From Bordetella genomosp. 12 (GTDB lineage Bacteria; Pseudomonadota; Gammaproteobacteria; Burkholderiales; Burkholderiaceae_B): a stretch of DNA of 64,000 bases. The notes beneath the pieces are model-generated. The model was not told the DNA's origin and made no database searches. It worked only from the letters and a program-made list of their open reading frames with translations. Position 1 is the stretch's first letter. The number at the start of each line of letters is the position of its first letter. Position numbers and translations under genes: made by a program. The stretch covers positions 558,001-622,000 of the forward strand of contig NZ_NEVU01000003.1 in NCBI RefSeq assembly GCF_002261355.1. Reading direction: 5' to 3'. This document shows positions 54,798 to 62,034 of this stretch, one piece after another.

Positions 54798-55313
54798 ATG
54801 CGCAAACTGTTGCTCTCTCTTGTCCTGGCCGGCGCCATCGCGCGCACGGCGCAGGCGGCCGATCTCAATGTCAGCGTGGAAATCCCCCGGCTGGACGTCG
54901 CGGAATACCATCGCCCCTATGTCGCCATCTGGATCGAACGCGACGACCAGAGCATCGCCGGCGATCTGGCGGTCTGGTACGACGTGGCCAAGAAGAACAA
55001 CGAAGGCACCGAATGGCTCAAGGACATGCGCCAATGGTGGCGCCGCAGCGGCCGCAACCAACAATTCCCGGTCGATGGCGTCAGCGGCGCCACGCGCCCG
55101 GTGGGCAAGCACGAACTGGCCTTCTCCGGTAAAGCCCAACCCCTGGCCGACCTGCCGCCGGGCAACTACGCCGTGGTGGTGGAGGCCGCCCGCGAGGTCG
55201 GCGGCCGTGAACTGCTGCGCCTGCCCTTTGCCTGGCCCCCCAAGGCTGCCGCCAGCCAGACCGTCAAGGGCGAACATGAGCTCGGCGAAATCGCCTTGCA
55301 GCTCAAGCCCTGA
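54798..55313 (+). CDS. DUF2271 periplasmic protein with FMN-attachment motif
   Basis: The 171-residue protein has a Sec signal peptide (cleavage near residue 20, AQA-AD). The mature part matches DUF2271. Residues 93-99 read DGVSGAT, which fits the D-x-x-S/T-G-A-T motif where ApbE transferases attach FMN through phosphate to the Thr; Thr99 would be the site. An ApbE gene lies two genes on. It therefore is predicted to be a covalent flavoprotein in the periplasm. Start at 54798 has GGAAAA upstream. Starts 20 bp after the PepSY gene. Confidence 0.85.
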   Translation: MRKLLLSLVLAGAIARTAQAADLNVSVEIPRLDVAEYHRPYVAIWIERDDQSIAGDLAVWYDVAKKNNEGTEWLKDMRQWWRRSGRNQQFPVDGVSGATRPVGKHELAFSGKAQPLADLPPGNYAVVVEAAREVGGRELLRLPFAWPPKAAASQTVKGEHELGEIALQLKP

Positions 55314-55340
55314 TCCCATCGCACACACGGAGTCCCGAAC

Positions 55341-56141
55341 ATGAAGCTCTTCGCCAAACTGAGTCTTGCCGCCGCGCTCATCCTGCCGCTGGGCGCTCAC
55401 GCCCACGATATGTGGTTGCTGCCCTCGTCCACCGTGCTATCCGGCGCCAACGGCTGGGTCACGGTCGATGCGGCGGTCAGCAATGACAAGTTCTACGCCA
55501 ATCACGCGCCGCTGCGCCTGGACAATCTGGTCATCATCGCGCCGGACGGCAGCCAGGTGCAGGCCGAAAACGCGCACCGCGGCAAGCTGCGCAGCACTTT
55601 CGATCTGCCGCTGGCGCAAGCCGGCACCTATCGCCTTGCCGTGGTCAATGACGGCGTCTTCGCGCGCTGGAAAGAAGACGGCAAGCCCAAGCGCTATTTC
55701 GGCAAGGCCGAAGGGCTGGCCGAAGCGGTGCCGGCCAAGGCCCAGGATCTGGAGATCACCCAGGCGCTGGGCCGGGTGGAAACCTTCGTGACCTCCGGCA
55801 AACCGAGCCCGCTCAAGCCGGTGGGCCGCGGGTTGGAGATGGTCGCCGTCAGCCATCCCAATGATCTGTATTCCGATGAGGCCGCCACCTTCCAGATGAT
55901 GGTGGACGGCAAGCCGGCCGCCGGCCTGGAAGTGACGGTCGTGCCCGATGGCGGCCGCTATCGCGACAAGGTCGAAGAGATCACGCTCAAGACCGACGCA
56001 CAGGGCAAATTCCAGATCAAGTGGCCGCGCCCCGGCATGTACTGGGTGGAAGCCCGCCAGGAAGACAAGCATGTGTCCGTACCCAAGGCGACGATGCGCC
56101 GCCTGACCTACGCCGGCACGCTGGAAGTGCTGCGTCCCTGA
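55341..56141 (+). CDS. DUF4198 periplasmic protein
   Basis: The 266-residue exported protein has a signal peptide (cleavage near residue 21, AHA-HD) followed at once by 'HDMWLLPS', the usual start of the DUF4198 family (related to the CbiK/CbtK-type metal uptake proteins). Two immunoglobulin-like halves are seen, the second with 'GKPAAGLEVTVVPDGGRYRD'. The mature N-terminal His may bind metal; this is inference. CGGAG precedes the start. It is a fixed partner of DUF2271 proteins in several bacteria, as far as known. Confidence 0.85.
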   Translation: MKLFAKLSLAAALILPLGAHAHDMWLLPSSTVLSGANGWVTVDAAVSNDKFYANHAPLRLDNLVIIAPDGSQVQAENAHRGKLRSTFDLPLAQAGTYRLAVVNDGVFARWKEDGKPKRYFGKAEGLAEAVPAKAQDLEITQALGRVETFVTSGKPSPLKPVGRGLEMVAVSHPNDLYSDEAATFQMMVDGKPAAGLEVTVVPDGGRYRDKVEEITLKTDAQGKFQIKWPRPGMYWVEARQEDKHVSVPKATMRRLTYAGTLEVLRP

Positions 56142-56146
56142 CGCGT

Positions 56147-57136
56147 ATGCGGCACACCATCGTCGCGGCCCGGGATTACGGCGCCGCCTTGCGCCGTCCC
56201 GTCGCACTGGCAGGCGCCACCATGGGCACGACCTGGTCGCTGCGGCTGACTGCCCCGCTGGGCCTGTCCGATGCGGGCATTCAGGCCGCGGTACAGGGCG
56301 CGCTGGATGACGTCGTGGCCCAGATGAGCCACTGGTCGAACGACTCGGATCTGGCGCGCTTTAACCGTGCGGCGCCGGGCTGGCAAGCCCTGCCGCCGGC
56401 CCTGCTCCATGTCCTGGACTACGCCTTGGGCCTGGCGCGCGACACCGACGGCGCCTGTGACCCCACCCTGGGAGAATGGGTGGATATGTGGGGGTTTGGC
56501 CCGCGCCGCGAGGTGTCGGAGCCGCCATCGCCGGACCTGATCGCCCAGGCGGGCGCACGCTGCGGCTGGCGGCGGCTCGCCCTGGATCTGCCTCGCGGCA
56601 TGGCCTGGCAAGCGGGCGGTTTGCGGCTCGATCTTTCCGCCATCGCCAAGGGCTATGGCGTCGATGCCGCCGCCTGGGCGCTCGAGGCCCTTGGCCTGCA
56701 TCACTATCTGGTCGAAGTCGGCGGCGAGCTGCGCGCGCGCGGCACGCGTCCCGACGGCCAGCCCTGGCGCGTAGCCGTCGAAGTGCCCGACGGCAGCGGC
56801 TCGCACGCCCTGAGCCTGACGCTGCACAACCAGGCCATCGCGACCTCGGGTGACTACCGCCGCTATATGGAGCACGGCGGGCGGCACTATGCCCATACGC
56901 TCGATCCGCGCAGCGGCCGGCCGCTGGACAACGATCTGGCTTCGGTCACGGTGCTGCACGCCGGCTGCATGCAGGCCGATGCGCTGGCCACCGCGCTGAA
57001 TGTCATGGGCGAATCCCGGGGCATGGACTATGCGCGCCATCACGCGCTGGCGGCGCTGTTCATCGTGCGCGGCAGTCAGGGCTTGCGGCTGGCGCCCAGC
57101 CCTGCCTTCCGGCAATTGGGCGCGGCCGGCCTATGA
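56147..57136 (+). CDS. apbE: FAD:protein FMN transferase (ApbE), no visible signal peptide
   Basis: ApbE moves FMN from FAD to a Ser or Thr of a target protein. The 329-residue protein shows 'GATMGTTWSL' (24-33), 'DLSAIAKGYGVD' and the Mg-binding 'MQADALATALNVMG'. The N-terminus has no signal peptide or lipobox in the chosen frame or in the upstream extension, though most ApbE proteins are exported. The start is 6 bp after the DUF4198 stop. Its stop overlaps the reductase start by 4 bp. The DUF2271 protein is the likely target. Confidence 0.88.
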   Translation: MRHTIVAARDYGAALRRPVALAGATMGTTWSLRLTAPLGLSDAGIQAAVQGALDDVVAQMSHWSNDSDLARFNRAAPGWQALPPALLHVLDYALGLARDTDGACDPTLGEWVDMWGFGPRREVSEPPSPDLIAQAGARCGWRRLALDLPRGMAWQAGGLRLDLSAIAKGYGVDAAAWALEALGLHHYLVEVGGELRARGTRPDGQPWRVAVEVPDGSGSHALSLTLHNQAIATSGDYRRYMEHGGRHYAHTLDPRSGRPLDNDLASVTVLHAGCMQADALATALNVMGESRGMDYARHHALAALFIVRGSQGLRLAPSPAFRQLGAAGL

Positions 57137-58464
57137 ACGCGCGCATCGCCGCTGCCGTGCTGCTGATGGCGGCCTGGGCGCTGCTGAGCTGGCGAGCCTG
57201 GCGCCGCGTCCGGGTGACCCGCCAGCCGCCCCCGGACACCGGCGGCTGGCTGGTGGCCCATGCCAGCCAGACCGGGTTGGCGCAACAACTGGCCGAGCAG
57301 AGCGCGGCGGCGCTGCGCGCAGCAGGCCATGCCACCACCGTTCTACCCCTCAATCACGTCGATGCCGCGCGGCTGGCCGCCTGCCAGCGTGCGCTCTTTC
57401 TGGTCAGCACCTACGGGGAAGGCGACGCACCGGACGGCGCGGCTCGTTTTGCCCAGGAAGTCATGCGGCCCGCCTCGCCCGGCCCGCTGGCGCATCTGCG
57501 CTACGCGCTGCTGGCATTGGGCGACAGCAGTTACACCCACTTTTGCGGTTTCGGCCGCGGCCTGGACCATTGGCTGGCCGCGCAAGGCGCGCAGCGGCTG
57601 TTCGACCGCGTCGATGTGGACCAGGCCGATCCGGCCGCGCTGCGCCATTGGCAGCGAGAGCTCGTGAGCGCCTGCGGCGCCGCCGAGCAGGCCGCTTGGC
57701 AACCCCCCGACTACCAGCGCTGGCGCTTGAGCGCGCGCGTTCATCTCAACCCTGGCAGTTCGGGCGGCCCCTGCTATCTGCTGAGCCTGGTGTGCGACGC
57801 CCAAGCCAGTTGGCAAGCCGGCGATATTGCCGAAGTCGGCCCGCGCGCGGCAGTCGATGCGCCCCTGCAGCATCATCGTGAATACTCGATTGCGTCCTTG
57901 CCGGCCGACGGCTGCCTGCAGTTACTGGTCAGGCAGCAGCGCCAAGCCGATGGCAGCCTGGGCCTGGGCAGCGGCTGGCTGACCGAGCGCTGCCCCCTTG
58001 GCGCAGAGGTCGCCTTGCGCGTGCGCAGCAATCACGGCTTTCATCTGCCCCCGGGGCCGCGTCCGCTCATTCTGATCGGCAATGGCACCGGCCTGGCGGG
58101 TCTGCGCGCCTGGCTCAAAGCGCGCGTGGCCGCGGGCCATCGCCGCAACTGGCTGGTCTTTGGCGAACGGCACTCGGCGCACGACGCCTTGCTGCAAGAT
58201 GAGCTGCGCGACTGGCAGGCGCAAGGCATGCTGCCCGAGCTGGATCTGGTGTACTCGCGCGAAGGTCAGGGCTATGTGCAGGACCGCCTGCGCGCACGCG
58301 CGGCGACGCTGCGCACCTGGGTCGATCGCGGCGCCATCATTGCGGTCTGCGGCAGCCTGCAAGGTATGGCGCAGGGGGTGGACGACGCCTTGACGGATAT
58401 CCTCGGCGCGCCTGTCGTGCTGGCCTTGCGCGCCGATGGCCGCCTGCGGCGCGATGTCTACTGA
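57133..58464 (+). CDS. Membrane-anchored diflavin reductase (flavodoxin + FNR)
   Basis: The 443-residue protein starts with one membrane helix (about 5-22). A flavodoxin-like domain follows ('SQTGLAQQLAEQ', 'STYGEGDAPDGA', 'LALGDSSYTHFCGFG'). Then comes an FAD/NADPH domain with 'REYSIAS', the NADPH loop 'LIGNGTGLAGLRAWL' and 'CGSLQGMAQG', ending in an aromatic (RRDVY). This is the SiR/cytochrome P450 reductase order without the full connecting domain. It probably passes NADPH electrons through FAD and FMN at the inner membrane toward the PepSY/DUF2271 proteins. It is the last gene of the operon. Confidence 0.87.
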   Translation: MNARIAAAVLLMAAWALLSWRAWRRVRVTRQPPPDTGGWLVAHASQTGLAQQLAEQSAAALRAAGHATTVLPLNHVDAARLAACQRALFLVSTYGEGDAPDGAARFAQEVMRPASPGPLAHLRYALLALGDSSYTHFCGFGRGLDHWLAAQGAQRLFDRVDVDQADPAALRHWQRELVSACGAAEQAAWQPPDYQRWRLSARVHLNPGSSGGPCYLLSLVCDAQASWQAGDIAEVGPRAAVDAPLQHHREYSIASLPADGCLQLLVRQQRQADGSLGLGSGWLTERCPLGAEVALRVRSNHGFHLPPGPRPLILIGNGTGLAGLRAWLKARVAAGHRRNWLVFGERHSAHDALLQDELRDWQAQGMLPELDLVYSREGQGYVQDRLRARAATLRTWVDRGAIIAVCGSLQGMAQGVDDALTDILGAPVVLALRADGRLRRDVY

Positions 58465-58479
58465 CACCGCGCCACACAC

Positions 58480-59439
58480 TCACTGCAACTTGATGTCCGC
58501 CTGCTGAATGACCCGCTGCCAGCGGTCTTTCTCGGTCCGGATCTGCTCGGCAAACTCCGCCGGCGTGTTGCCCAGCGGAAAGGCGCCCGTGTCTTCCATC
58601 TTGGCCGCCGTGGCCGGGTCGCGCACCGCCTGCGCAAACGCCCGGGCCAGCGTGTCGCGCACCGCATCGGGCACCCCGGCCGGCGCCACGACGCCGTACC
58701 AGGCCGTCACGTCGTAATCGCGATATCCCAATTCGGCAAAAGTCGGCAGATCAGGCAGGCGAGGATTGCGCGCCGCACCGGTAATGGCCAGGGCGCGCAA
58801 ATGCCCGCTCTTGACGTAAGGCAGCGTAGACGGGAAGTTATCGAAGATCACCGGCACCACCCCCGCCACGGTATCGGTCAATGCCGGGGCCGAACCCCGG
58901 TAGGAAATGCTGTTCATCTTGCCGTCGATGATCTGCAGAAACCAGATCATGCCCAGATCATTCACCCCGCCCGCGCCAGCGTTGGCATATCCCTCCTTGC
59001 CGGGATGGGCGCGCACGTGCTGGACGAAGCCGGCCAGATCCTGCGCCGCGAACGCCGGGTTGACCGCCAGGATGTTGGGGCTGGTGACCAGATTGCTGAT
59101 CGGCGTGAAATCCTTGACGGGATCGTAGGCGAGCTTGGGGAAGAGATGCGGCGCGGTGCCGTGCGTGGACACCGTGGCCAGGCCGAGCGTGTAGCCGTCG
59201 GGCTTGGCGCGGGCCGTCGCGGCCATGCCGATGGTGCCGGAGGCGCCAGTACGGTTCTCCACCACGATTTGTTGCCCCAGGATTTCGCCTGCCTTGGCCG
59301 CCGCCACGCGGCCGACGATATCGGTGGGGCCGCCGGCCGGAAACGGCACGATCAGCGTGATGGGATGGTCGGGAAAGCCGGCGCGCGCGCTCAGCGCGAC
59401 AGCCGCCAGTGCCAGGGCGGCACCGCTTTTGCGCAGCAT
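58480..59439 (-). CDS. Bug-family tripartite tricarboxylate transporter receptor
   Basis: The 319-residue exported solute-binding protein has a signal peptide (cleavage near residue 21) and the Bug motifs 'FPDHPITLIVPFPAGGPTD' and 'PDGYTLGLATVS'. AGGAGA lies seven bases before the ATG at 59439. It follows the N-acyl-D-amino-acid deacylase gene by 41 bp on the same strand, so the ligand may be an acylated amino acid or its product. Confidence 0.92.
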   Translation of the reverse strand: MLRKSGAALALAAVALSARAGFPDHPITLIVPFPAGGPTDIVGRVAAAKAGEILGQQIVVENRTGASGTIGMAATARAKPDGYTLGLATVSTHGTAPHLFPKLAYDPVKDFTPISNLVTSPNILAVNPAFAAQDLAGFVQHVRAHPGKEGYANAGAGGVNDLGMIWFLQIIDGKMNSISYRGSAPALTDTVAGVVPVIFDNFPSTLPYVKSGHLRALAITGAARNPRLPDLPTFAELGYRDYDVTAWYGVVAPAGVPDAVRDTLARAFAQAVRDPATAAKMEDTGAFPLGNTPAEFAEQIRTEKDRWQRVIQQADIKLQ

Positions 59440-59480
59440 GGTTTGTCTCCTGAAATTATGGGTCGTGCGGAAAACGGGGC

Positions 59481-60929
59481 TTATGGGGTATCGCGGCGCA
59501 GCACGCGCCCGGCCCCTGTCGATGCCGGCTGGGGAAATACGGGCTGCCCGTTGACCCACACGCCATCGACGCCCACGGAAGGCAGCGTGGGCGCCTCCCA
59601 GGTGGCCCGATCGGCCACGGTGGCGGGATCAAACAAGACCAGGTCGGCGTATGCGCCCTGGCGCAGTTCGCCCCGGTCGCGCAGGCCGTAGACACGGGCG
59701 GGCAGGCCCGTCATACGCGCGATGGCGGCCTCCAGCGTCAGCAAGCCGGCTTCGCGCACGAAGCGCCCAAGAATGCGGGTGAACGATCCCCACAGGCGCG
59801 GATGCGGAAAGGCATCGTTGGGCAGACCATCCGAACCCACCATACAGCCCGGATGCTGGAAAATCCGCTGTACCTCGGCCTCGTCCATGGCGAAGTAGAT
59901 GGCGCCGGCCGGCAGCAGGCGCTCGGCCGCCGTGGTCTTATCGCAGCCCCAATCGTGCGCAATGTCGGCCAGGCTGCGGCCGGCGCACTCGGGGTGCGGG
60001 ACCGACCACGTGATGCGGATGTGCTCGATCTGCTCGGCGCGCGCGGCGATGAGGATGGTGGAGCTGCCCGGGTAAGGGTAGATGTCCAACCCGACTTCCA
60101 CCCCTTGCGCACGGGCGCGATCGATATTGGCCAGCGTCGCCCGGCTCTTGCCCCAATTGGCGGGCATCATGCATTTGTGATGCGACAACACCGTGGCGCA
60201 GCCCGTGGCCCGGCCGATCTCCAGCACCTCTTCGACCGCCTGTTCGACGGCGTCGGCCTCGTTACGGATATGACTGGTGTGCAAGCGGCGATGGGCCGCC
60301 GCCACGCGCGCCAGACCATGCAGCTCGGCCGGCTGGGCGCAGCCGCCCGGCTCATAGGCCAGCCCCGTGCTGAAACCCACCGCGCCGGCCAGCAGGGATT
60401 GCTCGAGCAAGGCCTCCATGTCGGCCTGCTCCTGTGCGTCGGGCATGGCCGACGGATCCCTCATGACGGCCAGCCGCAGGTTGGCGTGCCCCACCAGCGC
60501 GGCGACATTGATCGTGGGCTGCAGACGATCGACCTCGGCCAGGTAAGCCGCCATATCGGCAAACAAGGGGGTCTCGCCCAGCAACGCCAAGGCAGCCGCG
60601 GTATTGCCCGGCAGCGGCGCGGGCGCGCCGCTCACGCCGCAATTGCCCACCACCACGGTGGTAATGCCCTGGCTGGTTTTCCAGGGCAGACCGGGTTTTT
60701 CCACGAACATCAGGTCGTCATGCCCATGCACATCGATGAAGCCCGGGGCCAGCACGCGGCCCTGCCCGTCGATGCGATGCCGGGCCGGCAGACCGTCGAG
60801 CGCGCCGATGGCCACGATGCGATCGGCCAATACCGCCAGATCGGCACGGCGGCGCGGCGCGCCGCTGCCATCGATGAGGTCAGCGCCGTGAATGATGAAA
60901 TCGACGGGTTCGGAGCGGGGGACATTCAT
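59481..60929 (-). CDS. N-acyl-D-amino-acid deacylase family amidohydrolase
   Basis: The 482-residue amidohydrolase removes the acyl group from N-acyl-D-amino acids or a related amide. Metal ligands are His68 and His70 ('FIDVHGHDDL'), Cys97 in 'GNCGVS', and later His residues in 'SHIRNEAD' and 'LSHHKCMM'. The chosen start at 60929 gives the normal N-terminus; a longer frame overlaps the divergent promoter region. It pairs with a Bug receptor and faces a LysR regulator, which suggests an uptake and breakdown unit. Confidence 0.9.
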   Translation of the reverse strand: MNVPRSEPVDFIIHGADLIDGSGAPRRRADLAVLADRIVAIGALDGLPARHRIDGQGRVLAPGFIDVHGHDDLMFVEKPGLPWKTSQGITTVVVGNCGVSGAPAPLPGNTAAALALLGETPLFADMAAYLAEVDRLQPTINVAALVGHANLRLAVMRDPSAMPDAQEQADMEALLEQSLLAGAVGFSTGLAYEPGGCAQPAELHGLARVAAAHRRLHTSHIRNEADAVEQAVEEVLEIGRATGCATVLSHHKCMMPANWGKSRATLANIDRARAQGVEVGLDIYPYPGSSTILIAARAEQIEHIRITWSVPHPECAGRSLADIAHDWGCDKTTAAERLLPAGAIYFAMDEAEVQRIFQHPGCMVGSDGLPNDAFPHPRLWGSFTRILGRFVREAGLLTLEAAIARMTGLPARVYGLRDRGELRQGAYADLVLFDPATVADRATWEAPTLPSVGVDGVWVNGQPVFPQPASTGAGRVLRRDTP

Positions 60930-60982
60930 GTGCGTAGTCTCTGCCTGCCGGAACAGCCGGCAAGCGCCAGTATCCGTCCGAA

Positions 60983-61013
60983 GATCAATCTGTGAAAATT
61001 GTTTTAATTGATC
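60983..61013. promoter_or_regulatory. Inverted repeat in the divergent deacylase-LysR promoter
   Basis: GATCAAT, 17 bases, then ATTGATC forms a perfect interrupted palindrome in an AT-rich patch between the two divergent genes. This is the usual place and form for a LysR-type regulator site. Confidence 0.5.
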
Positions 61014-61031
61014 CATCTATCGGATTTTGCA

Positions 61032-61979
61032 ATGCATCGCCTGCCCAAGCACGTCACCCTCAAACACCTGAACGCCTTTGTGGCGGTGGCCCAGGAAAGC
61101 AGCTTCACGCACGCGGCCAAGCGCCTGTTCCAGACGCAGTCGTCGATCACCACCCTGGTGCGCCAGCTAGAGTCAGCCCTGGGCGCGGCCCTGTTCGAAC
61201 GCACCAGCCGCCGCGTCCTGCTTACGTCCCTGGGCCGGGACTTTCTTCCCCGGGTATTGCGCCTGCTGGCGGATTTCGACGGCGCGATCGATGACGCCGT
61301 GCGTTATGGCGCGGTACAAAGCGGCCGCGTAGGCGTGGCCGCCGCCCCGTCTGCCATCACCGAGATCATTGCGCCGGCCGCCGCCGCGTATGCCGAGCAG
61401 TACCCGGGCATCAGGCTCTACCTGCGCGATGACAACTCCGGCAATATCCAACGCCTGGTAGCCGCCGGCGAGGTCGACTTCGGCCTGACCAGCCGCTGGG
61501 CGGATACGCCTGGCCTGGTGTTCGACGCCCTGCTGGAAGACCGCTTCGGTGTGCTCTATCGCCACGATGACGCCGCCCTGCAACCCGGCCGCGATGGCTA
61601 TGTCTCCTGGCGCGCCCTGGTCGGCCGCAAGCTGGTCGGTGTCGTGGACGAGACCGGCATCATGGCCTTGTTGCGCGCGCGGGCCGATCTGCCCATACAG
61701 GCCGGCGCGCCCTTTTATGAAGCCTCGAGCACCACGTCGCAGGCCGCGCTGGTGCAGGCGGGGCTGGGCGTGGCGCTGCTGCCCGCCCTGGCGGCTCACC
61801 GTGTCATGCTGCCCGGCCTGCGTTACGCGTTGCTGGCCCGCCCGACCGTGGTGCGCACGCTGAGCATTCTGCGCGCCCGCGAGCGCTCGCCCAGCCCGGC
61901 TGCGGCCGCGCTGATCACGGCCATCGGCCAGTACCTGAAGCAGGCGCCGTTGCCGGCGGGCTGCCGCCGCTGCCGCTGA
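61032..61979 (+). CDS. LysR-family transcriptional regulator
   Basis: The 315-residue regulator has an N-terminal winged helix ('TLKHLNAFVAVAQESSFTHAAKRL') and a LysR substrate domain. It is divergent from the deacylase-Bug pair and likely controls it and itself. The ATG at 61032 was chosen; a TTG at 61008 is in the proposed operator. The C-terminus is Arg/Cys-rich and slightly long for the family. Confidence 0.92.
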   Translation: MHRLPKHVTLKHLNAFVAVAQESSFTHAAKRLFQTQSSITTLVRQLESALGAALFERTSRRVLLTSLGRDFLPRVLRLLADFDGAIDDAVRYGAVQSGRVGVAAAPSAITEIIAPAAAAYAEQYPGIRLYLRDDNSGNIQRLVAAGEVDFGLTSRWADTPGLVFDALLEDRFGVLYRHDDAALQPGRDGYVSWRALVGRKLVGVVDETGIMALLRARADLPIQAGAPFYEASSTTSQAALVQAGLGVALLPALAAHRVMLPGLRYALLARPTVVRTLSILRARERSPSPAAAALITAIGQYLKQAPLPAGCRRCR

Positions 61980-61991
61980 CACCCCGCCCCC

Positions 61992-62020
61992 AAAAAGAAA
62001 CCGGCCTTGCGGCCGGTTTC
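61992..62020 (-). terminator. Intrinsic terminator of clpB
   Basis: A perfect 10-bp stem (61997-62006 with 62011-62020, loop TTGC) is followed by five T on the minus strand, between the convergent LysR and clpB genes. Confidence 0.88.
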
Positions 62021-62034
62021 GATGCTGCCCAGGC

